Below are positions 17,421-25,332 of a DNA stretch of 34,177 nt, in pieces. The stretch's first letter is position 1. Every line of letters begins with the position of its first letter. The stretch is from an uncultured Acidobacteriia bacterium. Lineage in GTDB: Bacteria; Acidobacteriota; Terriglobia; Bryobacterales; Bryobacteraceae. The position numbers and the translations under genes were made by a program. Under the pieces are notes generated by a model, which saw only the letters and a program-made list of their open reading frames with translations, had not been told where the DNA came from and did not search any database. The stretch spans positions 1 through 34,177 of the forward strand of contig CAIYDY010000215.1 in the NCBI GenBank assembly GCA_903925015.1, in the 5' to 3' direction.

Positions 17421-17733
17421 TCGAGGTTCAGTTTTGTTTGAGGAAGCAAAATCGGCGAAAGCCTATTTCAGGCCCGTCGTTTACGGACCTAGTTTTACGG
17501 ACGGCGACATGGGCCCGGCGTTGCCCGATTTCCGGGGCTCCGGGGATTCCATGTACGACTACGCGACCGCAAACTTCAAACACTGAATGCTCGAACAAAT
17601 GGTCGCGCCGGAAGGGATGGGCGTCAGCGAATCAACTTCAATTACTTTTCCAGTATAGCGCGTTGCACGGCGGCAAAGGGATGTTTCCGCACGGCGGGGA
17701 CTATCAGTACTATGCCCGCCCGGCAAGAGCCCA
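17421..17733 (-). other. Long intergenic leader upstream of the helicase
   Basis: No convincing gene lies in these 313 bases. Read on the minus strand, they hold a TATACT box (17657-17652), then about 230 nt of presumed 5' leader. Near the gene is a stem of 17471-17479 pairing with 17505-17515 (2-nt bulge at 17509-17510). Its loop contains two copies of GTCCGTAAA (plus-strand positions 17480-17488 and 17494-17502). I looked for a tRNA, tmRNA or other named RNA and found none. The leader may allow autoregulation or cold-response control of the helicase. Confidence 0.4.
17652..17657 (-). promoter_or_regulatory. Putative -10 box for the helicase transcript
   Basis: TATACT on the minus strand, followed by GG, about 230 bases before the helicase start. 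No good -35 hexamer is spaced 16-18 bp upstream. The same TATACTG core appears before yqhQ and before the second TonB-dependent gene, which is the main reason for listing it. Confidence 0.3.
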
Positions 17734-19002
17734 CTACATCCGTCCAATTTCGGCAATGATCGCCGCCACCGCCTTGCGGAATTCCGGCGCGGTCGACACG
17801 CTGTAAATCTTGGCGTCCAGCATTTTCACCACATGCTCCAACTCGTCCACTGGCATCGACGGCGCTGCCGGAATCGCGGACCCGTCCGGTGCCACCTGCA
17901 TGATCCGGGGCGGCGGCGGGCGGTACCGGACATAAAACACCCGCCGATTCGGATCCTTGGGGCCAATCGCGGGCTCCACTTTGTTCTGCCCGTCCAGGAA
18001 AACCGGGGAGCTCAGCACGATCACCACCCGCTTCGCCGCATCCCCCGTGGGCTCGTCGGCCTTTTCAAGCAGCTTGTCCCAGAAAAACTGCAGCATCTCC
18101 CGTTTTGCCGCCAACGATTGCGCGTCGATGATTCCCGGATTCGTATCCGCGAACGGCTCCCGCATCCGGTTCCAATCGAGGCCACGCGAAACCGCTTTCT
18201 GCTCCCAGGTCCTCCGGCGCACCAAATCGAGCAACCCGATGTCCATACTGCCGTTCTCCAAACGCATCCCGGCCAAAATCCGCAGCGCCGGAACCAGCAC
18301 GCCCATATTGCGACGGAAAATTCGCAAAGACCCCTGCGCCCGCTGCGACGGCGTCATGTTCATCACCAGATCCACATGGACCGGGCTCTTTGACGGCACC
18401 GGCAGCTTCAACCGGCCCCGCAGGTACGGCTGGAACCAGCTGTCCGGCGTCGCCAATGCCCGGACAAATTCAACGGACGGCAAATCCGCGTCCGAACCGG
18501 GCAGCGGATCCTTGCGGACCGGAGGCACCTTCAGCGCGACCTTCGCGAAACTGTGGTCCAAGCTCTTGCTGTCGCAGATGGCGAAGGAAACTGCGTAGTC
18601 GCCCGGACGGATGAAGATGTCCTGCGCCAACATTACAGTCTGGCCCTTGGCTCCGGCCGGAATCCTCGTCAGGTCGAAAATGTCGTGCGTGCGCCACTTG
18701 CGCCCCTGCGAATCCTGGAACTCAGCCAGAATGGCCAACTCCCTATTCCCGCCCGCCGGCTCACGCCGGGCCTCCACCTCCCCCTTGTCGATTTGGATCT
18801 CCATCCGCACCGACTGCCGTTGGTGGGCCGATAGCGTAGCCGGGAGGATCCTGTAGCTCCAGTGTAGACCCGACGCCGGACCCTCCTGCTGCCACTTTTC
18901 AAACGGGAATCGGTTGAAATAGCGGTCCCGCACGCCGCCCAGGGGCGGACCCGGCTGCCCGAACACCAGTACCGGCAGGAACAAAAGACACGCGAGTCGC
19001 AC
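17734..19002 (-). CDS. Exported protein of unknown function (tandem paralog 2)
   Basis: A 422-residue protein starting at GTG 19002 with a short signal peptide (MRLACLLFLPVLVFG). I do not recognise the family. It parallels the upstream gene along its length: PFEKWQQEG near the N-terminus, a beta-rich segment with LSAHQRQSVRMEIQID, a PGDYAVSFAICDSKSLDHSFA block, a VHVDLVMNMTPSQRAQG block, a strand AKRVVIVLSSPVFLDGQ, and a C-terminal EFRKAVAAIIAEIG helix. The alternation of strands and helices in the second half, with a VVIVLSSPVF strand, recalls a von Willebrand A-like fold, but no MIDAS (DxSxS) is visible. Three bases separate it from its sister's stop, so the two are almost certainly co-expressed. 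Confidence 0.75.
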   Translation of the reverse strand: MRLACLLFLPVLVFGQPGPPLGGVRDRYFNRFPFEKWQQEGPASGLHWSYRILPATLSAHQRQSVRMEIQIDKGEVEARREPAGGNRELAILAEFQDSQGRKWRTHDIFDLTRIPAGAKGQTVMLAQDIFIRPGDYAVSFAICDSKSLDHSFAKVALKVPPVRKDPLPGSDADLPSVEFVRALATPDSWFQPYLRGRLKLPVPSKSPVHVDLVMNMTPSQRAQGSLRIFRRNMGVLVPALRILAGMRLENGSMDIGLLDLVRRRTWEQKAVSRGLDWNRMREPFADTNPGIIDAQSLAAKREMLQFFWDKLLEKADEPTGDAAKRVVIVLSSPVFLDGQNKVEPAIGPKDPNRRVFYVRYRPPPPRIMQVAPDGSAIPAAPSMPVDELEHVVKMLDAKIYSVSTAPEFRKAVAAIIAEIGRM

Positions 19003-19005
19003 CCG

Positions 19006-20325
19006 TCAGGACCTTCCAATCTGATCGAGGATCACGCCCAATATTCGCCGGAACTCCTCCGGCGTGGAAGCGTCGAAAATCCGGGCACCGAGCGGCTCCA
19101 CGGAGCGCTCCAAGTCATCGGCGGGCATCGGCATCCTCGGAGCCTCATTCATGACCGGTGGGCGCATGCCCTGGCGCGCACGGCCCGGATATCCCCGCCC
19201 GAATCCGCTGGGTCCCCCACGGCCCACGCCGGGACGGAAAACCAGATTGCGTGTGCGTATGTAGAAGAGCCGCCGGTCGGGGTTGGGCGGCAGCGGCTCC
19301 GAAGGCACCGGCTCCTGATTGTCGAAAAAGGCGGGTCCTGAGATCACAATCACCACGTTGGTTCCATCCGTCCTCCGGTTCAGACGACGTTCCACCTCGT
19401 CCCGGAAAAACTGTCGCATCTTCCATTCGCCCGCCAACGTCGCAACGTCCACCAGACCGGGCTGCATGGCCTTGAAGAACTCCGCAAACCGGGGCCAGTC
19501 CAGCTTCCGGACATCGGTTTGCTCCACCGCGACCTTGTGGTGCGTCAGATCCAGCAACGCGGCGTCCATGGTTCCGTTTGCGAGCCGGATGTTCGACAGA
19601 ACCTTCAAGGCTGGAACCGCCAGCGCCATGTTGCGGCGCATCGCGGTCAAAAGGCCGGAATTGCGCTCGGACGGCGTCGTGTTCACCAGAATCTGCAGGT
19701 GGACCGGCCTTGAAGTCTTGAGCTCCAGGCTGGGCGTGCACTCAATCGAGGGCAGATACCAGACATCCGGCGGCTCGGTGATACCGGGGACGAACTCCAC
19801 TGTGGGCAGACCAACCCAGGACGCCGGGAGCGGTTCGGACTTCAATGGCGCAACCAAGACCTTGCGGATCGCAAAACTGTGCTTCAGGCTCCGCGGATCG
19901 CAGATCGCAATGGCGACCTGGTACTCGCCAGGCAGCACAAATGCGTGTTCGGTGATGTAGAGGTCCTGGGCCGCAATGCCCGCCCGCAGCTTGTTCAAGT
20001 CGATAACCGTGTGGTCCTGGCGCACAACCCCCGCGGAATCAGTGATCTGGACCAAAACCAGGAAATCGCCTTGGTCGCGGCGCGATTCGAGTTCGCGGCC
20101 GTCCACCCGGACAGAGATGCGCAAAACCAACCTCTGGTGGGAGGAGAGGGCGGCAGCTGGAATTTCCAAGCCCCACCGCAGCTGGGAGGTTCGCCCCTCC
20201 TCAACCCATTTTGCGAAAGGGACGCGGGCGAATTCGGCATCGGCCTTTTGAACGGACGCCGCACCGGAAATTGCTCCGGGAATTGCCAGAAGCGTGCCGA
20301 ATGCGAATTGTAGGAATCGGCGCAC
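19006..20325 (-). CDS. Exported protein of unknown function (tandem paralog 1)
   Basis: First of two tandem paralogs. The frame is open to 20463, but a GTG at 20325 (or 20328) begins a good signal peptide, VRRFLQFAFGTLLAIPGAISGA, giving about 439 residues, close to its sister's 422. Matching blocks are PFAKWVEEG, LSSHQRLVLRISVRVDG, PGEYQVAIAICDPRSLKHSFA, VHLQILVNTTPSERNSG, TNVVIVISGPAFFDNQE and the C-terminal EFRRILGVILDQIG. It has a Gly/Arg/Pro-rich insert (GVGRGGPSGFGRGYPGRARQG) near the C-terminus that the sister lacks. The function is unknown. The acidobacterial context suggests a lineage-specific secreted protein, possibly with a VWA-like half. The start is tentative, as no ribosome-binding site is evident. 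Confidence 0.72.
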   Translation of the reverse strand: MRRFLQFAFGTLLAIPGAISGAASVQKADAEFARVPFAKWVEEGRTSQLRWGLEIPAAALSSHQRLVLRISVRVDGRELESRRDQGDFLVLVQITDSAGVVRQDHTVIDLNKLRAGIAAQDLYITEHAFVLPGEYQVAIAICDPRSLKHSFAIRKVLVAPLKSEPLPASWVGLPTVEFVPGITEPPDVWYLPSIECTPSLELKTSRPVHLQILVNTTPSERNSGLLTAMRRNMALAVPALKVLSNIRLANGTMDAALLDLTHHKVAVEQTDVRKLDWPRFAEFFKAMQPGLVDVATLAGEWKMRQFFRDEVERRLNRRTDGTNVVIVISGPAFFDNQEPVPSEPLPPNPDRRLFYIRTRNLVFRPGVGRGGPSGFGRGYPGRARQGMRPPVMNEAPRMPMPADDLERSVEPLGARIFDASTPEEFRRILGVILDQIGRS

Positions 20326-20436
20326 CACAGCCACAGGGTACACCAAACTCCACTCAACCGGGTTATGAAGGAAATGTGGCTCCAGGACCACCCCACGCAT
20401 GGCAACGAACCGGAATCCCCAGCCAGCGCATCCAAC

Positions 20437-20442
20437 TATACT
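20437..20442 (+). promoter_or_regulatory. Putative -10 box for the yqhQ-prfA operon
   Basis: TATACT followed by GAAAGG. A transcript would begin near 20449, putting the GAGG ribosome-binding site (20451-20454) and the TTG start at 20463 in a very short leader. The -35 region is weak. The box lies in the gap between the divergent exported-paralog gene and yqhQ. Confidence 0.35.
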
Positions 20443-20462
20443 GAAAGGTTGAGGCTCCCCCA

Positions 20463-21470
20463 TTGACTCTCCGCAATTTCCTGCGCTTGTTCACCCACGT
20501 CCAGATGCTCCCGATTCTTGAAGGCGGCGAGGCCACCCTTGTCGGCGGGCAGGCCGTGATGGAGGGCGTCATGATGCGGGCCCCCCACAGTTATTGTGTT
20601 GCCGTCCGCAAGCCCGATGGCGGAATCGCCATGGAGGAATTGCCCATTGTCAGTCCCGCCCAAAAACACGCTTATTTCAAGTGGCCTGTTTTGCGTGGAA
20701 TCGGCGTCCTCGGCCAAGCAATGTCCCTGGGCATGAAGGCGCTCCAGTTTTCCGCCAACCATGCGCTGGCTGAAGAATCGGACGCCAAGACCGAAGGCAA
20801 GGAACCGGAAAAGCCCATCTCGAACTGGATGATGGGCGTCCAGCTCCTCTTCTCGTTGGCATTTTTCCTGTTTGCCTACAAATTTGTCCCGCTGAAGCTG
20901 ACGACAATGGTCTCGAAGTTCGTCCCGGCCCTGAACACGCCCGGCTTCGAGGGCCAAGTGCTATTCAACCTTGTGGATGGCCTCATCCGCCTGACCATCT
21001 TTATTACCTTCATGTGGCTGATGTCGCTGACCAAGGATATGCGCCGCATGTTCGAATACCATGGCGCGGAACACAAGGTTGTCTTCAATTTCGAATCCGG
21101 CCGACCGGTCTCAGTCGCCAACGCACAGACATTTGTCACCTGGCATCCCCGCTGCGGCACCAGTTTCATGTTCGTCATCATGTTGATCTCGATGATCCTG
21201 TACATGTTCATCCCGGTCCAGGGCATGCTGGCCAAAATGGCGATTCGGATCGCCCTGCTGCCGGTGGTGGTGGGCATCAGCTACGAGTTGATCCGGTTTG
21301 CCGCACGGAAGCGCGGGTCGTTCCTCTCGGTACTCACGGCTCCGGGGCTTTGGACCCAGCGGATTACGACCAAGCCGCCGTCGGACGACCAAGCGGAAAT
21401 CGCAGTGCGCGCCCTTGAGGGCGCAATGGATTTGGAAGCCCGCCAAGGCGGGGAACTGGTGATCGCGTAA
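20463..21470 (+). CDS. YqhQ-like DUF1385 membrane protein
   Basis: A 335-residue integral membrane protein of the DUF1385/YqhQ family, whose biochemical role is not established. Landmarks are VGGQAVMEGVMMRAP (27-41), membrane segments at about 123-141 and 178-194 and a pair near 240-280, plus the conserved EYHGAEHKVV and WHPRCGTSFMF motifs, whose His/Cys residues suggest metal binding. The start is TTG at 20463 with GAGG eight bases before it. ATG 20505 is an alternative that would still keep the GGQAVMEG motif but lacks a ribosome-binding site. It ends directly against the prfA ATG, a pairing seen in several phyla. Confidence 0.88.
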   Translation: MTLRNFLRLFTHVQMLPILEGGEATLVGGQAVMEGVMMRAPHSYCVAVRKPDGGIAMEELPIVSPAQKHAYFKWPVLRGIGVLGQAMSLGMKALQFSANHALAEESDAKTEGKEPEKPISNWMMGVQLLFSLAFFLFAYKFVPLKLTTMVSKFVPALNTPGFEGQVLFNLVDGLIRLTIFITFMWLMSLTKDMRRMFEYHGAEHKVVFNFESGRPVSVANAQTFVTWHPRCGTSFMFVIMLISMILYMFIPVQGMLAKMAIRIALLPVVVGISYELIRFAARKRGSFLSVLTAPGLWTQRITTKPPSDDQAEIAVRALEGAMDLEARQGGELVIA

Positions 21471-22550
21471 ATGCAGTACGGACAGAAACTCGACCAGATC
21501 GAGAAGCACTTTGAAGAAATGACCCAGCAGATGGCCGACCCGGCCATCATCTCCGACGGCGATCAATACCGCAAAGTCTCCAAGGCGCACAGCGACCTTT
21601 CCGAGATCGTCGGCAAGTACCGCGAATACAAGCGCGTCGACTCCCAGCTGGCCGACGCCCGGCAGATGCTGGGCGAGTCCGACCCGGAAATGCGGGAAAT
21701 GGCCGCGATGGAAGTCGCGGAACTGGAACCGCAACTTACCACGATCGACGATGAGTTGAAGTTCCTGCTGCTGCCAAAGGACCCGAACGACGACAAAGAC
21801 GTGGTGCTCGAAATCCGCGCTGGCACCGGCGGGGACGAGGCAACGCTGTTCGCCTACGAAGTCTTCCGCATGTACATGCGGTATGCGGAAACCCGGCGCT
21901 GGAAGGTGGAAGTCACCTCGTCGAGCGAATCTTCGGTGGGCGGCCTCAAGGAAGTACTGGCGCTCGTCAGCGGCAACAAAGTCTATAGCCGGATGAAGTA
22001 CGAAAGCGGCGTGCACCGGGTCCAGCGTGTCCCGGCGACGGAAACCCAGGGCCGCGTCCACACCTCGGCGATCACGGTGGCGGTGCTGCCAGAAGCGGAC
22101 GAAGTCGAAGTCAAGGTGGAGGAAAAAGATATCCGCGTGGATACCTTCTGCTCTTCGGGACCAGGCGGGCAGTCGGTGAACACGACCTACTCCGCGATTC
22201 GCATCACCCACTTGCCGACAGGCGTGATCGTTTCGTGCCAAGACGAAAAGTCGCAGATCAAGAACCGCGCCAAGGCGATGCGGGTGCTGCGTTCGCGGTT
22301 GTACGAGCTTGAGCTGGAGAAGCAGCAGGCCGCGATCGGGGCTGAACGAAGGACGATGGTCGGCACCGGCGACCGCAGCGAAAAGATCCGAACGTATAAC
22401 TTCCCGCAGAACCGTCTGACAGACCACCGGATCGGCCTGACACTGCATCAGTTGGACTTGGTCATGGAAGGCCGCTTGGACCAGATCATGGACGCGCTTA
22501 CGAATTTCTACCAGACCGAGAAGCTGCGGCTGGAGGGCCAGGCGGCGTAG
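21471..22550 (+). CDS. prfA: Peptide chain release factor 1
   Basis: RF1 recognises UAA and UAG stop codons and triggers peptide release on the ribosome. The protein is 359 residues, the normal length. The stop-codon-reading tripeptide PAT is at 188-190, which marks RF1 rather than RF2 (SPF), and the catalytic GGQ is at 232-234. Gln234 is the residue methylated by PrmC, whose gene lies 1.85 kb downstream. The ATG follows the yqhQ stop codon with no gap. In many bacteria prfA and prmC are neighbours; here two foreign-looking genes separate them. Confidence 0.97.
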   Translation: MQYGQKLDQIEKHFEEMTQQMADPAIISDGDQYRKVSKAHSDLSEIVGKYREYKRVDSQLADARQMLGESDPEMREMAAMEVAELEPQLTTIDDELKFLLLPKDPNDDKDVVLEIRAGTGGDEATLFAYEVFRMYMRYAETRRWKVEVTSSSESSVGGLKEVLALVSGNKVYSRMKYESGVHRVQRVPATETQGRVHTSAITVAVLPEADEVEVKVEEKDIRVDTFCSSGPGGQSVNTTYSAIRITHLPTGVIVSCQDEKSQIKNRAKAMRVLRSRLYELELEKQQAAIGAERRTMVGTGDRSEKIRTYNFPQNRLTDHRIGLTLHQLDLVMEGRLDQIMDALTNFYQTEKLRLEGQAA

Positions 22551-22562
22551 GCTGGACACTAT

Positions 22563-23657
22563 ATGAGCCTCGCACTCGACAGTCTGACGATCCATCGCTT
22601 CCGAGGCCTTCGGGACATGACCTTCGAGGGACTGTCGGCTGTGAATGTTCTTGTAGGTGGAAATAATTCGGGGAAGACGAGTGTTCTGGAGGCTATTGCG
22701 CTCTATGCCAGGCCCACCGAAATTCGGACATGGGTAAGGATTGCACAACAACGAGATCTAAGGCCAAGCCAAGAATTAGAAGCTTCTGAGTACGTTTGGC
22801 TGTTTGGTGGGAACCCGGATCAAAGCGCTCAAGATGTATACCCAATAGACCTTGAAGGAACAATGTCGGGTCGCGACCACACAGTTGTAGCGGGCTGCGT
22901 CCCGATCGCTGGTACCGTCCTGGAGCCAAGCTACATCCGCGATGACGAAGGGGAAGTGGTCGATGCCATAGAACGTCAGTTGGCCCGTGAAGGCGTGGAA
23001 CTAAAAGTTCGCATCGACAACACGCCCGACGAGGTGTTCACAATCTGGCTGGACGCACGGGAACGTATCAAGAAGCAAATACCGTCGCCCAATTGGTTAC
23101 CGACCCGAACGATAACGCCATTCGCTCACCGGGTTGAGAGACCGCAAATAAGGGATCTATCCGAGGCGACCAAGCTATTCCGCAAAGAAGAGATCAGCAA
23201 ACTCCTGAGCGAGATAGATCCGCTGATCGTCAGCTTGGAGATTCTTTCTTCCGACGGGAAGCGTGCCAGCCTGTCAGTCCAGCACAAAGACCTTGGCATC
23301 GTCCCAATCAGTATGTTTGGCGATGGCATTAGGCGAATAGTGGCGATGGCACTGGCAATACCGTCTGCGAGCAATGGAGTCCTGCTGATCGACGAGATTG
23401 AGACGGCAATCCACACGTCCGCGTTGTCGAAGGTGTTCTCGTGGTTGGTGGCTTCATGCAGACAGTACAACGTGCAACTATTTGCCACAACCCACAGTCT
23501 CGAAGCGCTTGACGCCATCATGGGTTACCCGCAGCCTAACACCGAAGAGTTTACGCTCTACAAGATTTTTCCAGAAGGCAATCCAGACCGGGTGCAGCGC
23601 ATGGATGCAGACCTCGTGCGCCGACTTCGCGCAAACCGCGGCCTGGACGTAAGGTAG
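22563..23657 (+). CDS. AAA/ABC-type ATPase, OLD/AriA-like, of a putative defence pair
   Basis: A 364-residue SMC/ABC-like ATPase. Walker A is GGNNSGKTS (32-40), preceded by the IHRFRGLRDMTFEGL strand pair typical of AAA_15/AAA_21 proteins. The ABC-like signature is SMFGDGIRR (250-258), Walker B is VLLIDEIE (273-280), and the switch histidine is in TTHS (309-312). It lacks the C-terminal TOPRIM domain of full-length OLD nucleases; the next gene supplies one separately. This matches the architecture of PARIS (AriA plus AriB) and split OLD systems, in which the ATPase holds or activates a nuclease on sensing phage. It begins 12 bp after prfA and ends 4 bp before its partner. Codon use is visibly more A/T-rich than in prfA and prmC, suggesting acquisition by transfer. 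Confidence 0.85.
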   Translation: MSLALDSLTIHRFRGLRDMTFEGLSAVNVLVGGNNSGKTSVLEAIALYARPTEIRTWVRIAQQRDLRPSQELEASEYVWLFGGNPDQSAQDVYPIDLEGTMSGRDHTVVAGCVPIAGTVLEPSYIRDDEGEVVDAIERQLAREGVELKVRIDNTPDEVFTIWLDARERIKKQIPSPNWLPTRTITPFAHRVERPQIRDLSEATKLFRKEEISKLLSEIDPLIVSLEILSSDGKRASLSVQHKDLGIVPISMFGDGIRRIVAMALAIPSASNGVLLIDEIETAIHTSALSKVFSWLVASCRQYNVQLFATTHSLEALDAIMGYPQPNTEEFTLYKIFPEGNPDRVQRMDADLVRRLRANRGLDVR

Positions 23658-23661
23658 CGGG

Positions 23662-24405
23662 ATGGAACACGGATACCTCGTCGTCGAAGGGCCGCACGAC
23701 GTCGAATTCGTCGGTCGGCTGCTGAAAATGGCTGACCTTTCCCGCGTCAAATTCAGAAAAGACTTGGATTCCTACTGGCACCCAATCTTGCCGACTACTT
23801 GGCCAATAAACGACGATCTTCTCAAGCGCGTGGCGGTACCTGTTTTTTTTCAAGGCCCGACCCACTCACTGGCGGTAAGCAGCGCCGGAGGCGACTCGCG
23901 TATTGCAGAAGACATAGAGGAGATGCTCTCCCGGCTTAAGGATCCGCACGCCATCGGCGCCCTCCTCGACGCTGACGAGAAGCATGACCCCAAGACGCGA
24001 TTCAGCAGTTTTGTTCAAAGCCTTGGCAAGAGATTACCGCACCTAGCGATGCCTGTGGAGCCGGGCTGTGTATCTGGTACCAAACCGAGAGCGGGTATTT
24101 ACGTATTGCCCGACAACGCCAACCAAGGGGCACTCGAGGATCTCCTTGTGGATTGCGCCGAGCACTTCGCGCCCAGTCTCCTAGGACATGCGAGAGCGTT
24201 TGTCTCCAACGCCGAGCCAGATTTCGAAGAGAAGAAGCACTCCTCGCGAAAGAAGGCGCTGGTCGGCTGCATCTCGAACGTGTACAAACCAGCCAAGTCC
24301 ATCCAAACATCGATACAAGACAACAATTGGGTCTCTCAAGATACCGTCCGGCTCCCCAGAATCGCGGCCTTCGATTCATTCCTAAAGAATCTTTTCAACC
24401 TGTGA
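23662..24405 (+). CDS. DUF3226-type TOPRIM protein, probable nuclease partner
   Basis: A 247-residue protein with a TOPRIM-like core. YLVVEGPHDVEFV carries the acidic Glu9 after the first strand, and GALLDADE gives the D-x-D pair (Asp103, Asp105). YVLPDNANQGALEDLL (148-162) is characteristic of DUF3226, and the C-terminus ends in a helix, FDSFLKNLF. TOPRIM domains of this kind are metal-dependent nucleases in OLD and PARIS systems. Pairing with an AAA ATPase predicts a two-component abortive-infection module; neither activity nor trigger can be read from sequence. Its stop TGA (24403-24405) overlaps the GTG start of prmC. Codon use is again more A/T-rich than that of its housekeeping neighbours. 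A run of eight T bases occurs at 23842-23849. Confidence 0.82.
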   Translation: MEHGYLVVEGPHDVEFVGRLLKMADLSRVKFRKDLDSYWHPILPTTWPINDDLLKRVAVPVFFQGPTHSLAVSSAGGDSRIAEDIEEMLSRLKDPHAIGALLDADEKHDPKTRFSSFVQSLGKRLPHLAMPVEPGCVSGTKPRAGIYVLPDNANQGALEDLLVDCAEHFAPSLLGHARAFVSNAEPDFEEKKHSSRKKALVGCISNVYKPAKSIQTSIQDNNWVSQDTVRLPRIAAFDSFLKNLFNL

Positions 24406-25277
24406 CCGGATTTCTCACCGTCCGCGAGGCCCTTGGCCAGGGTCGGGATCTGTTGGAACGGGCTGGAATTCAGGCACCGCGCCTCAACGCGGAAATCCTT
24501 CTCGGACAGGCGCTGTCCGTTCCCGGGTCCCTCGGCTTCCGCCCGGATGCGGCCTGGTTCTACGCGCATTCCGACCGTGCCTTGCGCGAGGTGGAATGGA
24601 TCCACTACGGTCGGTACCTCCACCAGCGGCTGGCGGGCAAACCGACCCAGTACATAACCGGGCGCCAGGAATTCTACGGGCGGGAATTTGCCGTCACCCC
24701 CGACGTCCTGATTCCCCGCCCCGAGACCGAACTTCTGGTCGAATGCGCGTTGAAGCTGGGGTCGCGGTCGGGGATCGCGGTCGATGTCGGCACGGGATCA
24801 GGGGCGATCGCGATCACGCTGGCGCTCGAAGGCTGGTCCGGCCCCGTTCTGGGCATCGATATCTCAGCCCGCGCCCTGGAAATAGCGCACCGTAATGCGC
24901 GGAAACTGGGCGCGAAAACCGGGTTCGTCCATGCGGACCTGCTCAGCCCCTTCGCCGACCATACCCTCGACGCCGTCGTCTCCAATCCCCCATACATTGC
25001 CGAAGCTGACCGGCCCAGCCTTCAGCGCGAGGTTGTAGCCCACGAGCCCGGCCTGGCCCTTTTCGGCGGTACCGACGGCTACGGAATCTACTGCCGTCTC
25101 ATCCCGCAAGCCCTCCACGCCCTGAAGCCAGGCGGACTCCTCGCCATGGAAATTGGCATTGGACAGGCAGCAGAACTATCACAAATGCTGGCAGGTTGGA
25201 ACGACATCCAAACGTTCCCGGACCTGGCTGGCATTCCACGAGTCCTGACGGCCAGAACTCCCGCCAATCGCCGTTAG
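24402..25277 (+). CDS. prmC: Peptide chain release factor N5-glutamine methyltransferase
   Basis: PrmC (HemK) methylates the Gln of the GGQ motif in RF1 and RF2, raising release efficiency. The SAM-binding loop DVGTGSGAIAI is at 128-138 and the catalytic NPPY at 195-198; ITGRQEFYGREFAVTPDVLI and IPRPETE are also family hallmarks. The frame is open upstream to 24153, but the GTG at 24402 gives 291 residues and a correct N-terminus (VREALGQGRDLLERAGI). That GTG overlaps the stop of the TOPRIM gene (GTGA), so translation of prmC is probably coupled to the inserted gene. Confidence 0.95.
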   Translation: MTGFLTVREALGQGRDLLERAGIQAPRLNAEILLGQALSVPGSLGFRPDAAWFYAHSDRALREVEWIHYGRYLHQRLAGKPTQYITGRQEFYGREFAVTPDVLIPRPETELLVECALKLGSRSGIAVDVGTGSGAIAITLALEGWSGPVLGIDISARALEIAHRNARKLGAKTGFVHADLLSPFADHTLDAVVSNPPYIAEADRPSLQREVVAHEPGLALFGGTDGYGIYCRLIPQALHALKPGGLLAMEIGIGQAAELSQMLAGWNDIQTFPDLAGIPRVLTARTPANRR

Positions 25278-25297
25278 CGCTAAAGCACAACTTTCGA

Positions 25298-25303
25298 TAT
25301 ACT
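25298..25303 (+). promoter_or_regulatory. Putative -10 box for the second TonB-dependent gene
   Basis: TATACT followed by GGA, 30 bases before ATG 25333. A weak TTAGCG lies 18 bp upstream and could act as a -35. AAGGGG at 25312-25317 is a possible but distant ribosome-binding site. Confidence 0.35.
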
Positions 25304-25332
25304 GGACCACCAAGGGGTAGTTTTCAACACGC

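Noticed and set aside
17421-17733. A tRNA (for example selC) or other structural RNA in the helicase leader
   Set aside because: No T-loop, acceptor stem or CCA end, and no tmRNA tag or 4.5S-like sequence was found.
17734-20325. Assigning the tandem exported paralogs as true von Willebrand A proteins
   Set aside because: No DxSxS metal-binding motif is present; the resemblance is limited to strand/helix alternation.
21111-22751. Minus-strand frame of 546 codons across yqhQ and prfA
   Set aside because: It is antisense to two well-supported genes, with His/Arg/Leu-rich shadow composition and no recognisable motif.
24153-24401. N-terminal extension of PrmC through the TOPRIM gene
   Set aside because: It adds 83 residues with no family match and overlaps a well-supported gene in another frame.
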